From assembly GCF_900187965.1 (NCBI RefSeq), contig NZ_FZNL01000007.1, positions 128,405 to 192,404 of the forward strand: DNA of 64,000 nucleotides. The letters run 5' to 3'. This DNA is from Flavobacterium sp. ov086 (lineage in GTDB: Bacteria; Bacteroidota; Bacteroidia; Flavobacteriales; Flavobacteriaceae). Below, one piece after another: positions 1 to 8,873 of this stretch (its first letter is position 1; the number at the start of each line of letters is the position of its first letter). The notes beneath the pieces are model-generated. The model was not told where the DNA came from. It saw only the letters and a list, made by a program, of their open reading frames with translations, and made no database searches. A program made the translations under genes and the position numbers.

Positions 1-1661
1 GCTTCCTGATTTTTATTCTGATATTTCAGACATAATCCTAAATTAAAATAAGCTTCACCTTCATAAGGATTTGGATTTCGTTGTGTCAATGTTTTTATAG
101 CCGCTCTAAAATAAGGTTCAGCTTCTTCAAATTTTGCTCTTCGCATCAACCATAATCCCATCGCATTGTTCGAACGAATATCTCCGGAATCACGTTTTAT
201 CGCTTCTTCGTAATACGGAATCGGACTGTAAGTAGCGTGTCTGTATTGTTCTAAATGCTGCGCTGTCAGGAACAATTGTTCGTTGTTTTCGATCTCTTCG
301 GGAGCAAGAGCTGGTTTTGCAGCTTCTGGAATTTCAGCTTCATTTGGACCTTCATAAATCCAATCTACCAAAACTTTATCATCAGCATCGGTTACAGAAA
401 TAGATAATCCTTCTAAAGATGTATTGTCAAAATCAATCGTTTCTTCAAATGAATTGTATGGCGAAGCATCATATTGTTTTTGGAATAAAACAGTATCATT
501 ATTCTTTAAAGTAACCGTAGTATTCGGATAAACGCCCGTTGTATAGGCTTTAATCACTAGTTTATTGTCAATACTTTCGAGATTTACCATTGCATTTTTG
601 GTAGCATTTTTCACGATTCCCAAATCACGATATGGCATAAAATACTGAGTAAAATCTTTTTGTTCACCTGGCATAATCCATGTAAAATCAGGCTGATTAT
701 CGGTATAAACTCCACACATCAATTCGATATACGGACCATCTTCATCGGTAAGGTTACGATCCCAGGCACGACCAAAATCGCCGTGACCCCAAGTCCATTG
801 TTTTTTCCCCGGAGAAACATGATGATTGGCTACGTGAAGCAATCCTCCTTTTGAATCATTTTCGTATCCGCCCACGAAATTATATTTGGATGCGATCGCC
901 ATATATGACGTTGGAACGGGAATATTTTTATAACGGGAAATATCTGTTCCCGGTGAATAATCTACTTTATAATAGGTTCCTTTTGCAATTGGAAAAGACG
1001 AAACATCACGTTTACCATGGTCAAAAACCGCATTTACATCCGGAGGAAAAACCGATTGATAATCATCATTTACCTTAACCGCAGGATTTGCCCACCATAA
1101 AAAGGTTTGAGGAAATGAGGTTCTGTTATATAATTGCGCTTTGATTTCCAGATACGCTTTGTCAGGATACAATCTGAAACCAGCCATACCTTTGGTTCTA
1201 AACATACGTTCGACTTCACTGCACCAAACTGTTGCGCTTCCGTCTTCGTGTTCTTCGATCGTAAAATCTACCGGATCAAAAGTGGTTGGTCTGTGGTGCT
1301 GTGGCCAGTTAAATTCGATTCCACCAGAAATCCACGGACCTGTAAGTCCTACCAAAGCCGGTTTAACAACCTGATTGTAATACACAAAATGACGTTCTTT
1401 GGTTTTGTCATACGCCATATGAACACGTCCGCCAAGTTCTGGCAAGATCATTATTTTAACAAACTCATTTTCAAGATAAACCGCCTGATATTCTTTGTCT
1501 ACTTTTTCGTCTGCGATTTTTTCAATAACCGGATATGGATATACAGATCCGTTACTTCCCTGATACACTCTTTTCTCAATAAATACAGGATTTTTTTCAG
1601 GTTTGCCCACCTCATAGGTTGGCAGGATTATTTTTTCCTTCCAAACATTTACTTTTTGCAT
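1..1661 (-). CDS. DUF5107 domain protein with TPR repeats (partial, runs off left edge)
   Basis: The reading frame starts at 1661 (MQKVNVWKEK) and is open to the window edge, giving about 553 residues with the C-terminus missing. The first ~350 residues look like the DUF5107 domain (YPYPVIEKI, WISGGIEFNWPQHHRP, GSATVWCSEVERM), which I recall as having a mutarotase-like sandwich fold. The far end has TPR-like helices (YYEEAIKRDSGDIRSNNAMG and AEPYFRAAIKTL). No signal peptide is visible, so it is probably cytoplasmic. It begins 18 bases after the sugar porter's stop on the same strand, so the two are probably one operon and the job concerns an imported sugar. The biochemical activity is not known to me; a carbohydrate-active enzyme is possible. 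Confidence 0.8.
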   Translation of the reverse strand, partial: MQKVNVWKEKIILPTYEVGKPEKNPVFIEKRVYQGSNGSVYPYPVIEKIADEKVDKEYQAVYLENEFVKIMILPELGGRVHMAYDKTKERHFVYYNQVVKPALVGLTGPWISGGIEFNWPQHHRPTTFDPVDFTIEEHEDGSATVWCSEVERMFRTKGMAGFRLYPDKAYLEIKAQLYNRTSFPQTFLWWANPAVKVNDDYQSVFPPDVNAVFDHGKRDVSSFPIAKGTYYKVDYSPGTDISRYKNIPVPTSYMAIASKYNFVGGYENDSKGGLLHVANHHVSPGKKQWTWGHGDFGRAWDRNLTDEDGPYIELMCGVYTDNQPDFTWIMPGEQKDFTQYFMPYRDLGIVKNATKNAMVNLESIDNKLVIKAYTTGVYPNTTVTLKNNDTVLFQKQYDASPYNSFEETIDFDNTSLEGLSISVTDADDKVLVDWIYEGPNEAEIPEAAKPALAPEEIENNEQLFLTAQHLEQYRHATYSPIPYYEEAIKRDSGDIRSNNAMGLWLMRRAKFEEAEPYFRAAIKTLTQRNPNPYEGEAYFNLGLCLKYQNKNQE

Positions 1662-1679
1662 GATGTAATGAAATTTAGA

Positions 1680-3089
1680 TTATTGAATATTCTTTGATTT
1701 TTTATCAGAAACCATTAGTTCTTCGATCTCTTCAAGACTTTTGTTTTTGGTTTCAGGAAGCTTTTTTAATACAAACACAAATCCTAAGGCGCAGATAATA
1801 CCGTACAACCAGAAAGTGCCGGATGTGCCCAGATATTCATTAAAAATTGGAAATGTTTGTACTAAAAGTGCAGAGGCAATCCAGAGTGCAAATGTGGCTA
1901 CAGACATCGCAACACCACGAATTCGGTTAGGGAAAATTTCAGATAAAATAACCCATGTAATAGGAGCGAGGGACATTGCGTAGATTGCAATGGCTAATAA
2001 TACCAGTAATAATAATGGGAAACCGGTAACATTGGTATAATAAAAATAACCCAATAAAGCATAGATTACAGCAAGTGCGGCTGAGCCAAAAAGCATTAGT
2101 TTTTTACGCCCAATTTTGTCTACAGTTCCCATCGCAACTAGTGTAAATACAAGATTAATACTTCCGGTAATTACAATATTCATAAATAAATCATTGATAC
2201 TATAACCCGCAGAAACAAAGATTTCCTGAGCATAATTAAAAATGATATTAATACCGCACCATTGTTGGAAAGCTGCCAAGACAATTCCGATAATTAATAT
2301 TGGAAGTGCTTTTTTATCCAACAGCATTTTGAAATCGGTTTTTTCAGTTTCGTGCGTGAATGTCTCTTTTATTTTTACGATTGCTTCTTTTCCATAAGCC
2401 AATCCGCCAATTTTGGTAAGTGTTTTTTCTGCTGTATCATGATTTCCTTTTTTAGCCAAATATCTTGGGCTTTCCGGAATTAAGAACATTAATACAAAGA
2501 AGAGAACCGCAGGGAAAAATCCTGCCCAAAACATCCATCTCCAACCGGTTTGGCCGTTCCATGAAGCCAGAATTTCAGCATGAGAATAACCAGCCGGAAT
2601 AACCTCGGTAATCAACATATTCGTGATTTGAGCGGCAAGAATACCAATAACTACGGTAAGTTGGTTGATTGAAACAAAAAGTCCGCGGGTTTCTTGTGGC
2701 GCGATTTCGGCTATATATAAAGGAGAAATTGTAGATGCAATCCCAATTCCGATTCCGCCAATAATTCTCCAGATAATAAAGATGGTAAAGGTTTCAGAAG
2801 CTCCGGTACCAAGTGCACATATAGAGAATAATACTGCGGCAACGATTAACATAGGACGTCTTCCATAGGTATCTGCCAGTTTTCCGGCAACGGCTGCTCC
2901 CGCAACACAGCCCAAAAGTGCACTACTCATTGCCCAGCCTTGTAAAGCCGGAGAATCTGAAATGCCAAAATAAATTTCGTAAAATGGTTTTGCACCACCT
3001 ATTACAACCCAGTCGTAACCAAAGAGTAAACCACCCAATGCTGCGACGAGGCTAATTGATAGTAAAAAGGTATAATTGTAATTTTTCAT
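1680..3089 (-). CDS. MFS sugar porter (XylE/GLUT-type sugar:H+ symporter)
   Basis: A 469-residue integral inner-membrane protein with about 12 hydrophobic segments and the marks of the sugar porter family: GGLLFGYDWVVIGGA in segment 1, KLADTYGRRP after segment 2, PESPRYLAKKG before the central loop, QQWCGIN in segment 7 and PETKNKSLEEIEE at the C-terminus. Family members import monosaccharides such as xylose, arabinose, glucose or galactose with protons; the sequence alone does not fix the sugar. It is followed by the DUF5107 gene and preceded by an AraC regulator on the same strand, with an aldose epimerase divergent beyond that, which together suggest a small monosaccharide uptake locus. 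Confidence 0.9.
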   Translation of the reverse strand: MKNYNYTFLLSISLVAALGGLLFGYDWVVIGGAKPFYEIYFGISDSPALQGWAMSSALLGCVAGAAVAGKLADTYGRRPMLIVAAVLFSICALGTGASETFTIFIIWRIIGGIGIGIASTISPLYIAEIAPQETRGLFVSINQLTVVIGILAAQITNMLITEVIPAGYSHAEILASWNGQTGWRWMFWAGFFPAVLFFVLMFLIPESPRYLAKKGNHDTAEKTLTKIGGLAYGKEAIVKIKETFTHETEKTDFKMLLDKKALPILIIGIVLAAFQQWCGINIIFNYAQEIFVSAGYSINDLFMNIVITGSINLVFTLVAMGTVDKIGRKKLMLFGSAALAVIYALLGYFYYTNVTGFPLLLLVLLAIAIYAMSLAPITWVILSEIFPNRIRGVAMSVATFALWIASALLVQTFPIFNEYLGTSGTFWLYGIICALGFVFVLKKLPETKNKSLEEIEELMVSDKKSKNIQ

Positions 3090-3217
3090 AAAAAGGTTTT
3101 AATAGCTTTTGTAAAATTAGCAGAATAGGAACCTTCGAATTATGGATATTTTTTTTGAATAGATGGATTATAATCTGATTTTATGATGCCCTGTGTTAAA
3201 ATACGAAATCAATTGCG

Positions 3218-4126
3218 CTATTGCTTGTATTCTGTGCGATATTGAATAGGTGAAGTACTCATTATTTTTTTGAACAAACGAGAGAAATACAACGGATCAT
3301 TAAACCCCAAAGTAAAGCTGATTTCCTTAATACTCATAGTGGTGAAGCTTAGATACTGACAGGCTTTCTGCATTTTTAAATAGTTGAAATAATGTATTGG
3401 TGAATAACCTGTTTGCTTCTTAAACAAGGTAAAAAAGTGCGATGATGAATAGTTAAAATAAGCCGCTACATCATTGATTTTTAAGGATAAATCCAAATGC
3501 TTTTTCATATAGTCAATTGCAGACTCAATAGTATTATCCTCTGAAAATTTCCTGTTTTTTTTGATAAAAAATCGCTCATATAAAAAAGCATTCAACAATT
3601 GCCACAAAGAGAGATTTGCATATTCGAGATTACTGGCACTATAACCGTCTTCCATAACATCGAGTATGTTTTCAAAAAGCTCGATACGCCTTTCTTCCAA
3701 AGATAATTGTGGAGCAGTTTCCGGATGTTCGGTTATGAATTTATCGTAGAAATGTGGCGCTTGTGGTCCCGTAAAATGCAGCCAGTAAATACTCCACGGA
3801 TTTTGCTTTAAAGCATAATAATCATGCGCAACTTCCGGAGGGATTATATAAAAGGTATTCGCCTTGAGCGTTATGGTTTTATTTTCTTTACTAATAATAC
3901 CTTCACCTTTATAACAATAAATCAAGATATATTGTTTACTTCCGTGTTTGCGTTTCATCGAGTGATGACTTGCATTTGGGAAAACGCCAATATCAGTAAA
4001 ATACAAAGTTGATATAAGTCCATTATTCTTTATTTCCGAAAGTATATTTTTAGGAATCACAATCATACGTTGTCCTAAAAAGCCTTCCTTAACTTTTGTT
4101 TTTTCCTTTTGTGATGAATTCTTCAT
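3218..4126 (-). CDS. AraC family transcriptional regulator
   Basis: 302 residues. The N-terminal half is an AraC-type cupin sensor (ILIYCYKGEGIIS, LKANTFYIIPPEVAHDYYA, WSIYWLHFTG). The last ~100 residues are a double helix-turn-helix DNA-binding domain (KINDVAAYFNYSSSHFFTLF and IKEISFTLGFNDPLYFSRLF). Such proteins usually bind a sugar in the cupin and activate neighbouring transport and catabolic genes. It lies between the sugar porter (same strand, 128 bases downstream) and the aldose epimerase (divergent, 136 bases away), so it probably controls both from the 4127-4262 gap. The inducer is unknown. Confidence 0.9.
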   Translation of the reverse strand: MKNSSQKEKTKVKEGFLGQRMIVIPKNILSEIKNNGLISTLYFTDIGVFPNASHHSMKRKHGSKQYILIYCYKGEGIISKENKTITLKANTFYIIPPEVAHDYYALKQNPWSIYWLHFTGPQAPHFYDKFITEHPETAPQLSLEERRIELFENILDVMEDGYSASNLEYANLSLWQLLNAFLYERFFIKKNRKFSEDNTIESAIDYMKKHLDLSLKINDVAAYFNYSSSHFFTLFKKQTGYSPIHYFNYLKMQKACQYLSFTTMSIKEISFTLGFNDPLYFSRLFKKIMSTSPIQYRTEYKQ

Positions 4127-4262
4127 TTTTTAGAATCTATTTTTCAAATATCGTAATTTAATCCATGTTTATAGAAAAAAAGTCCATTTTGATGCAAATA
4201 ATCAAAGTTACATTTGAAATACTATTATACAGATAGTGTTTTTATCATTTTTATAAAACAAT

Positions 4263-5303
4263 ATGAATCCCTCAGATATTATTACATATGAGCCTTTTGG
4301 TTCGTATAAAGGAAAAGAAATTTTTAAATTCCGATTAAAAAATGTTCAAGGAAATTACGTTGAACTACTTAATTATGGAGCCATAGTAAAATCCATAGTT
4401 GTGCCGGACAAAAACGGAAATAGAGAAAATGTGGTTCTTGGATTTCCAACTTTAGAAGGATATTTAAAAGACACGTCATATATAGGAGCAACGGTTGGAC
4501 GTTTTGCCAACAGAATAAATAATGCCGAATTTTCTATCGAAAATAAAACGTATTATCTAGATAAAAATGATGGCAAAAGCAACAATCACAGTGGTTCGGC
4601 GGGATTTAATACTAAAGTATTTGATTTTGTTGTAAACGAAGATTCGGTCGTTTTTGTTTTAGAAAGTAAAAATAAAGAAGGTGGTTTCCCTGGAAATTTA
4701 AGTACAAAAGTCATTTATAAATGGACGGATAAAAACGAACTTAAAATTGAATTTTTGGCTGTAGCCGATGAATCAACTCCACTAAATTTTACTAATCATT
4801 CGTATTTTAATTTATCTGCTTGCGCCGAAAAAATATACAATCATAAGCTGAATATTCAGGCGACTAAAATTCTCGAAAGTACTCCGGATTATATTCCGAC
4901 AGGAAAAACTATTCCGGCAGATAACTATTTGTTTTTTAATTACAAACTAACCGATGTCATGCAAAATAACGGACTAAATATCTATTATGTTTTTGATCGA
5001 AACTCGGTAAATGAAAATGCGGTCTGCGAATTGTTCGAAGAAAAATCAGGGCGATTAATGCGTGTTTATACCTCGTATCCGGGCGTGCAATTGTATACTG
5101 GAGATTATTTAAACAGCGCAACAATTGGTGAACATTCGAAGCATTATAAAGCTTTTGATGGACTTTGTTTAGAATGCCAATATTATCCGGATAGTCCTAA
5201 TCATGCTCATTTTCCAAATACAGTATTCGAAGCAGGACAAGTTTACAATCAAACGATTACATATGCTTTTGATATTATGATTTCAAAATATGCCACAGAT
5301 TAA
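4263..5303 (+). CDS. galM: Aldose 1-epimerase (mutarotase)
   Basis: 346 residues, the usual length for GalM, without a signal peptide. It interconverts alpha and beta anomers of aldoses. Recognisable stretches are LNYGAIVKSIVVPDK, YIGATVGRFANRI, the active-site histidine regions NNHSG and FTNHSYFNLS, and the C-terminal LCLECQYYPDSPNH, where the glutamate is the expected general base and histidine the acid. The start at 4263 (MNPSDIITYE) is the first ATG after the divergent promoter region shared with the AraC regulator. It fits a pathway that imports free sugar through the porter and presents the right anomer to a kinase or isomerase. Confidence 0.93.
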   Translation: MNPSDIITYEPFGSYKGKEIFKFRLKNVQGNYVELLNYGAIVKSIVVPDKNGNRENVVLGFPTLEGYLKDTSYIGATVGRFANRINNAEFSIENKTYYLDKNDGKSNNHSGSAGFNTKVFDFVVNEDSVVFVLESKNKEGGFPGNLSTKVIYKWTDKNELKIEFLAVADESTPLNFTNHSYFNLSACAEKIYNHKLNIQATKILESTPDYIPTGKTIPADNYLFFNYKLTDVMQNNGLNIYYVFDRNSVNENAVCELFEEKSGRLMRVYTSYPGVQLYTGDYLNSATIGEHSKHYKAFDGLCLECQYYPDSPNHAHFPNTVFEAGQVYNQTITYAFDIMISKYATD

Positions 5304-5315
5304 AAGATTTTTTTC

Positions 5316-5373
5316 GCCACGAATTTCACGAATCAGCACGAATTAATTTGTGAAAATTTGTGCAATTCGTGGC
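5316..5373. repeat. 58-bp imperfect palindrome, copy 1
   Basis: Begins GCCACGAATT and ends AATTCGTGGC, with further partly complementary sequence inside, so it can form a hairpin. A second copy differing at two bases lies at 5449-5506, and a partial relative (GGCCACGAATTGCACGAATT) near 46662. It lies downstream of the aldose epimerase; no T-run makes it a convincing terminator. Confidence 0.75.
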
Positions 5374-5448
5374 TAAAAAAACTTAGCGTAAAACAATGTT
5401 CACGTTATTTTTTTGCAACAGATTATAAAGATTAAAATGTTTTTTTTC

Positions 5449-5506
5449 GCCACGAATTTCACGAATCAATACGAATTAATTTGTGAAAATTTGTGCAATT
5501 CGTGGC
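5449..5506. repeat. 58-bp imperfect palindrome, copy 2
   Basis: Near-identical direct copy of 5316-5373, with the same GCCACGAATT / AATTCGTGGC ends. The 75 bases between the copies also partly repeat the preceding flank (CAGATTA and AAAGATT). The pair fills the gap between the epimerase and the GH97 gene. Confidence 0.75.
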
Positions 5507-5561
5507 TAAAAAACTTTACGAACCAATAAACTTTAAAAACTAATCTCTAAAAACTATATTA

Positions 5562-7490
5562 ATGAAAAAAATGTTTATTCATCGATCTTTAAGTTTGCTA
5601 ATACTTGCAATGTTTCTTGCGCAGGTCAGCGTTAAAGCACAAAACGAAGGACTTTCTCTGAAGTCAAAAGACAATCTAAATAAAATTGAATTGTCTTTAA
5701 CCGAAGGAGGAAAGTTGTCCTATAAGGTTACCCGAAAGGATAAGACGATAATTTTAGATTCTCCGCTTGGTCTGACTTTCGAAAACAATGATTTTACATC
5801 AGGTTTATCGGTTGTAAAAGTTTCGCCTGTTGAAGAAAAACATGAAAAGTATGAGCTTAAAGTAGCTAATAATAAAGTCGCAGATCATGTTTTTGAAACT
5901 AAAAGCATCACTTTTAAGAATCAACAAGGCGCTTTATTGACAATAGATTTAATTGCCGGCACTGAAGGCGTTGCTTTTAGATATAAATTCACTGAAAAGG
6001 AAAATCAAAAGAGAGTTCTTAAAAATGAAATTACAGGATTTCATATCGAACAAAATGCAAAAGGATGGCTTCAACCTTATAATAAAGCGGGAGATTATAC
6101 GCCGGGTTATGAAGATTTTTATGTTAATGTAAAGTCTGGTGATCCAATAAGTGGCGCACGAAATGAATCTGTGGGTTGGTGTATGCCAGCGCTTTTTAAT
6201 GTAAATAATACTAAAAATTGGGTTTTAATTGCAGAATCAGGAACGGATGGTTCATTCTCCGGATGTCATTTACAACCAGATTCTAAAGATGGAATTTACA
6301 GTATTGCATTTGCTAAAAAAGACGAAAAATTTACTTTGCCTTTGCCGGATAAAGACGCTTATCCTGAATCAAATTTGCCGTGGACAATGCCATGGAGAGT
6401 GATTATGATTGGTGATAAGGCGGGAGATATATTATTGTCGACTATGATTACGGATTTGGCTCCGGCTTCTAAAATTGAAGATACTTCGTGGATTGTACCA
6501 GGAAAAGCGGCTTGGTCTTGGTGGTCACATCCTGAAGATTTTACGCCAGAAATGTATAATAAGTTTACTGATGTTTCGGCTTCATTTGGTTTTCGATATA
6601 CACTTTTTGATGCAGGATGGGAAAAGGCGAATAAAGAAGGAAAAATTATTGATTATGCTTTGTCAAAAGGAGTTCAACCCTTAGTTTGGGGATATTCGGC
6701 AGAATATTTTGATTCGGAAAAAAGGAAGAAAAGATTCAAAGAATTGGCTCAAATGGGTGTAAAAGGTGTTAAAATAGACTTTTGGTGTTCAGATCGTCAA
6801 GAGGTTATGGCTGCGCTACAAGGCGTTTTTGAGGATGCTGCCAAAGAACATTTATTGGTAAACCTTCACGGTACAACAGTACCAAGAGGCTGGCACAGAA
6901 CTTGGCCCAATTTTGTAACGGCAGAAGCTATTTTAGGAACTGAAAGTTATTTTTATGAGCCAAGATTCCCAGAAAAAGCAGCAGAGCAAAATGCCGTATT
7001 ACCTTTTACAAGAAACGTAGCCGGACCTGCAGATTATACTCCGTTTGCACTGACTTTTAGAAAATATACACGTTTAAACACAGCAGTTCATGAATTGGCA
7101 ATGGCTATGATTTATACCTCGGGTGTTATTCATTTTGCTGATTCTGAAGAGGTTTTTAATTCACTTCCGGACGTACTTAAGACTTTATTAAAAGAAATGC
7201 CTGCAACTTGGGATAAAACAGATTATATAGTTGCGGAACCAGGTAAAGCAATAGTTTTATCCCGTCAGAAAGATAATCTTTCTTATATCGTCGGGATAAA
7301 TGGTACAAATACCGCATCGCCAGTTTTGATTGATCTTAAAAAATATGGTAAAGGTTTTTCAAAATTCAGAATTATCTCTGAAGGCGCAGATCCGTTAATG
7401 GAATTTAAAGTTGAAACGTATCCTTTAACTTCAAACTGGAAATATAATTTGGCTCCAAAAGGAGGATTTATTATTCAGTTTATAAAATAG
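5562..7490 (+). CDS. GH97 family glycoside hydrolase, secreted (alpha-galactosidase/alpha-glucosidase type)
   Basis: 642 residues with a signal peptide ending near VKAQ (residue 27). The N-terminal beta-sandwich is followed by a (beta/alpha)8 barrel (GKAAWSWWSHPED at ~314-326, FRYTLFDAGWE at ~344-354, GVKGVKIDFW at ~399-408, NLHGTTVPRGW at ~434-444) and a C-terminal beta domain, the GH97 layout. Asp406 in the KIDF stretch sits where retaining GH97 enzymes (the BT1871 alpha-galactosidase type) have their nucleophile. SusB-type inverting enzymes use glutamates instead, so a retaining alpha-galactosidase-like enzyme is the better guess. Probably periplasmic. It follows the epimerase on the same strand after a 258-base gap with two palindromes. 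Confidence 0.9.
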   Translation: MKKMFIHRSLSLLILAMFLAQVSVKAQNEGLSLKSKDNLNKIELSLTEGGKLSYKVTRKDKTIILDSPLGLTFENNDFTSGLSVVKVSPVEEKHEKYELKVANNKVADHVFETKSITFKNQQGALLTIDLIAGTEGVAFRYKFTEKENQKRVLKNEITGFHIEQNAKGWLQPYNKAGDYTPGYEDFYVNVKSGDPISGARNESVGWCMPALFNVNNTKNWVLIAESGTDGSFSGCHLQPDSKDGIYSIAFAKKDEKFTLPLPDKDAYPESNLPWTMPWRVIMIGDKAGDILLSTMITDLAPASKIEDTSWIVPGKAAWSWWSHPEDFTPEMYNKFTDVSASFGFRYTLFDAGWEKANKEGKIIDYALSKGVQPLVWGYSAEYFDSEKRKKRFKELAQMGVKGVKIDFWCSDRQEVMAALQGVFEDAAKEHLLVNLHGTTVPRGWHRTWPNFVTAEAILGTESYFYEPRFPEKAAEQNAVLPFTRNVAGPADYTPFALTFRKYTRLNTAVHELAMAMIYTSGVIHFADSEEVFNSLPDVLKTLLKEMPATWDKTDYIVAEPGKAIVLSRQKDNLSYIVGINGTNTASPVLIDLKKYGKGFSKFRIISEGADPLMEFKVETYPLTSNWKYNLAPKGGFIIQFIK

Positions 7491-7535
7491 TTCAAGCTTG
7501 ATTTTGGTTTAAATAAAACTGAAATAGTGCAAACA

Positions 7536-7571
7536 AAAAAAGGTGATTTCTTAATTGATTTCACCTTTTTT
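7536..7571 (+). terminator. Intrinsic terminator after GH97
   Basis: AAAAAAGGTGA (7536-7546) pairs with TCACCTTTTTT (7561-7571) around a 14-base loop. The stem has A-runs on one side and T-runs on the other, so it can act in both directions between the convergent GH97 and LRR genes. Confidence 0.8.
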
Positions 7572-7591
7572 ATTTTAATATTTTATAAAAA

Positions 7592-7615
7592 AAATCTCCA
7601 GAAAACTGGAGATTT
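7592..7615 (-). terminator. Hairpin downstream of the LRR lipoprotein gene
   Basis: AAATCTCCAG (7592-7601) pairs perfectly with CTGGAGATTT (7606-7615). On the minus strand it lies just past the LRR gene's stop and is followed by a T-rich run, so it is a likely terminator for that gene. Confidence 0.7.
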
Positions 7616-7640
7616 AATTAAATATGGTATTTACTTTTAC

Positions 7641-8609
7641 TTACAATACATAAGTTGAAGTTCCCTTATTTGGCCATGAAGTATTAGCCGATGATAAGAA
7701 AGTAGCATCAACATGGATTGCAGGAGATTTTGAATTAGACTGAAAACTTTGACCTGTAATAGCTGGATTATTACCGTTTTTCAAATTTATATCAGTCAAC
7801 AATGTACAATTAGTGATATATATGAAAGTAAGTTTTGAATTTGTCGTAAAGTTTAACGTAGTCCATTTGTTATACGAAAGGTTCGTTTGTTTTAGTTCCG
7901 TTAATGGAGTTGTACCTAATGTCGTTAATTGGTTGGTCTGACAGAACAAATCTGTTATTTTATTATTACCGTTCAGATTTAAGGTTGTCAAATTATTTCC
8001 ATAACACCAAACACCCCAAAGTGTAGTGGTATTTGCGGGAAGTGTTAAACTGGTTAATCCATTATTTTGACACCAAACTTGGTATAAGTTTGTGTTTGCG
8101 CTAACATTCAAAACAGATATTTGATTGTTTTGACATTCAAGCCAAGTTAAATTAGTCAAGGCAGAAATATTTAAAGTAGTTAGTGTATTATTGCTGACAA
8201 CTAATTGAGAAAGAGATGTAAATGCCTGAATTCCTGTTAAGTCTGATATACCAGCATTATTAAGATCCAGTCCTCCGCGTGTTTTATCGATGTTGATATA
8301 ATTGTCAGTTAGATTGGCATCTTCCTGACCAGCACCCAGACTAATCAACCTGTTTCTAAAAGCTAAATTAGGAACTAAAGTGTTAACCCATACTGCCGCA
8401 GTTTTTCCAATAACGGAACCTTTTTCAGATAATGATTTTTGATTTTCAATAAAACTTGGGTATTTTGCAATTCTGTAATCCTCTGGAGTAGGATTGGGAT
8501 TAAAGGTGCTCTCTTTTACTAAAGACAATTGATCAGAACTAGTCTCATTGTTGTCTGTTGAACAGGCAACAAAATTTAGCGCAAGGGCTACCAGGAAAAT
8601 TTTTTTCAT
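7641..8609 (-). CDS. Leucine-rich-repeat lipoprotein
   Basis: 322 residues starting with a lipoprotein signal (NFVAC, lipidated Cys16) and a Ser/Thr/Asp linker, so it is membrane-anchored, possibly at the cell surface. Residues ~115-280 carry short 20-22-residue leucine-rich repeats of internalin style (LTWLECQNNQISVLNVS, YQVWCQNNGLTSLTLP, LWGVWCYGNNLTTLNLN, ITDLFCQTNQLTTL), several with a conserved cysteine. These domains usually bind proteins or glycans; no catalytic domain is visible. It is convergent with GH97 and separated from it by two hairpins, so it is an independent unit. Its partner is unknown. Confidence 0.85.
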   Translation of the reverse strand: MKKIFLVALALNFVACSTDNNETSSDQLSLVKESTFNPNPTPEDYRIAKYPSFIENQKSLSEKGSVIGKTAAVWVNTLVPNLAFRNRLISLGAGQEDANLTDNYINIDKTRGGLDLNNAGISDLTGIQAFTSLSQLVVSNNTLTTLNISALTNLTWLECQNNQISVLNVSANTNLYQVWCQNNGLTSLTLPANTTTLWGVWCYGNNLTTLNLNGNNKITDLFCQTNQLTTLGTTPLTELKQTNLSYNKWTTLNFTTNSKLTFIYITNCTLLTDINLKNGNNPAITGQSFQSNSKSPAIHVDATFLSSANTSWPNKGTSTYVL

Positions 8610-8873
8610 AAATTTGGGTTTTAAAAAATTAATAAGTTATTTCCCAAATGTATGTAATAATTTTAATTGGAGTATTAAAATATTATAAATTTTCTCACAG
8701 TGTTTATTAATTTTATAATGTATTACTTATTTTTATTTTTAAAGAAGATAATTATTATTTAACGGCTTCAGAATCATTTTATATTATTAAAATCCCAACT
8801 GAAGCTTTAAAAGGAAGAACGTTCTTTTATTAAGTTTTATATCTTCGCAAAAAATATCTCAAATTAAGTAATT

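Noticed and set aside
1134-1697. 187-codon plus-strand frame
   Set aside because: It is antisense to the DUF5107 gene, rich in Phe/Arg/Ser/His as shadow frames are, and has no recognisable domain.
5316-5506. Possible CRISPR-like repeats
   Set aside because: Only two copies, each an internally palindromic 58-mer, with no regular spacers and no cas genes.
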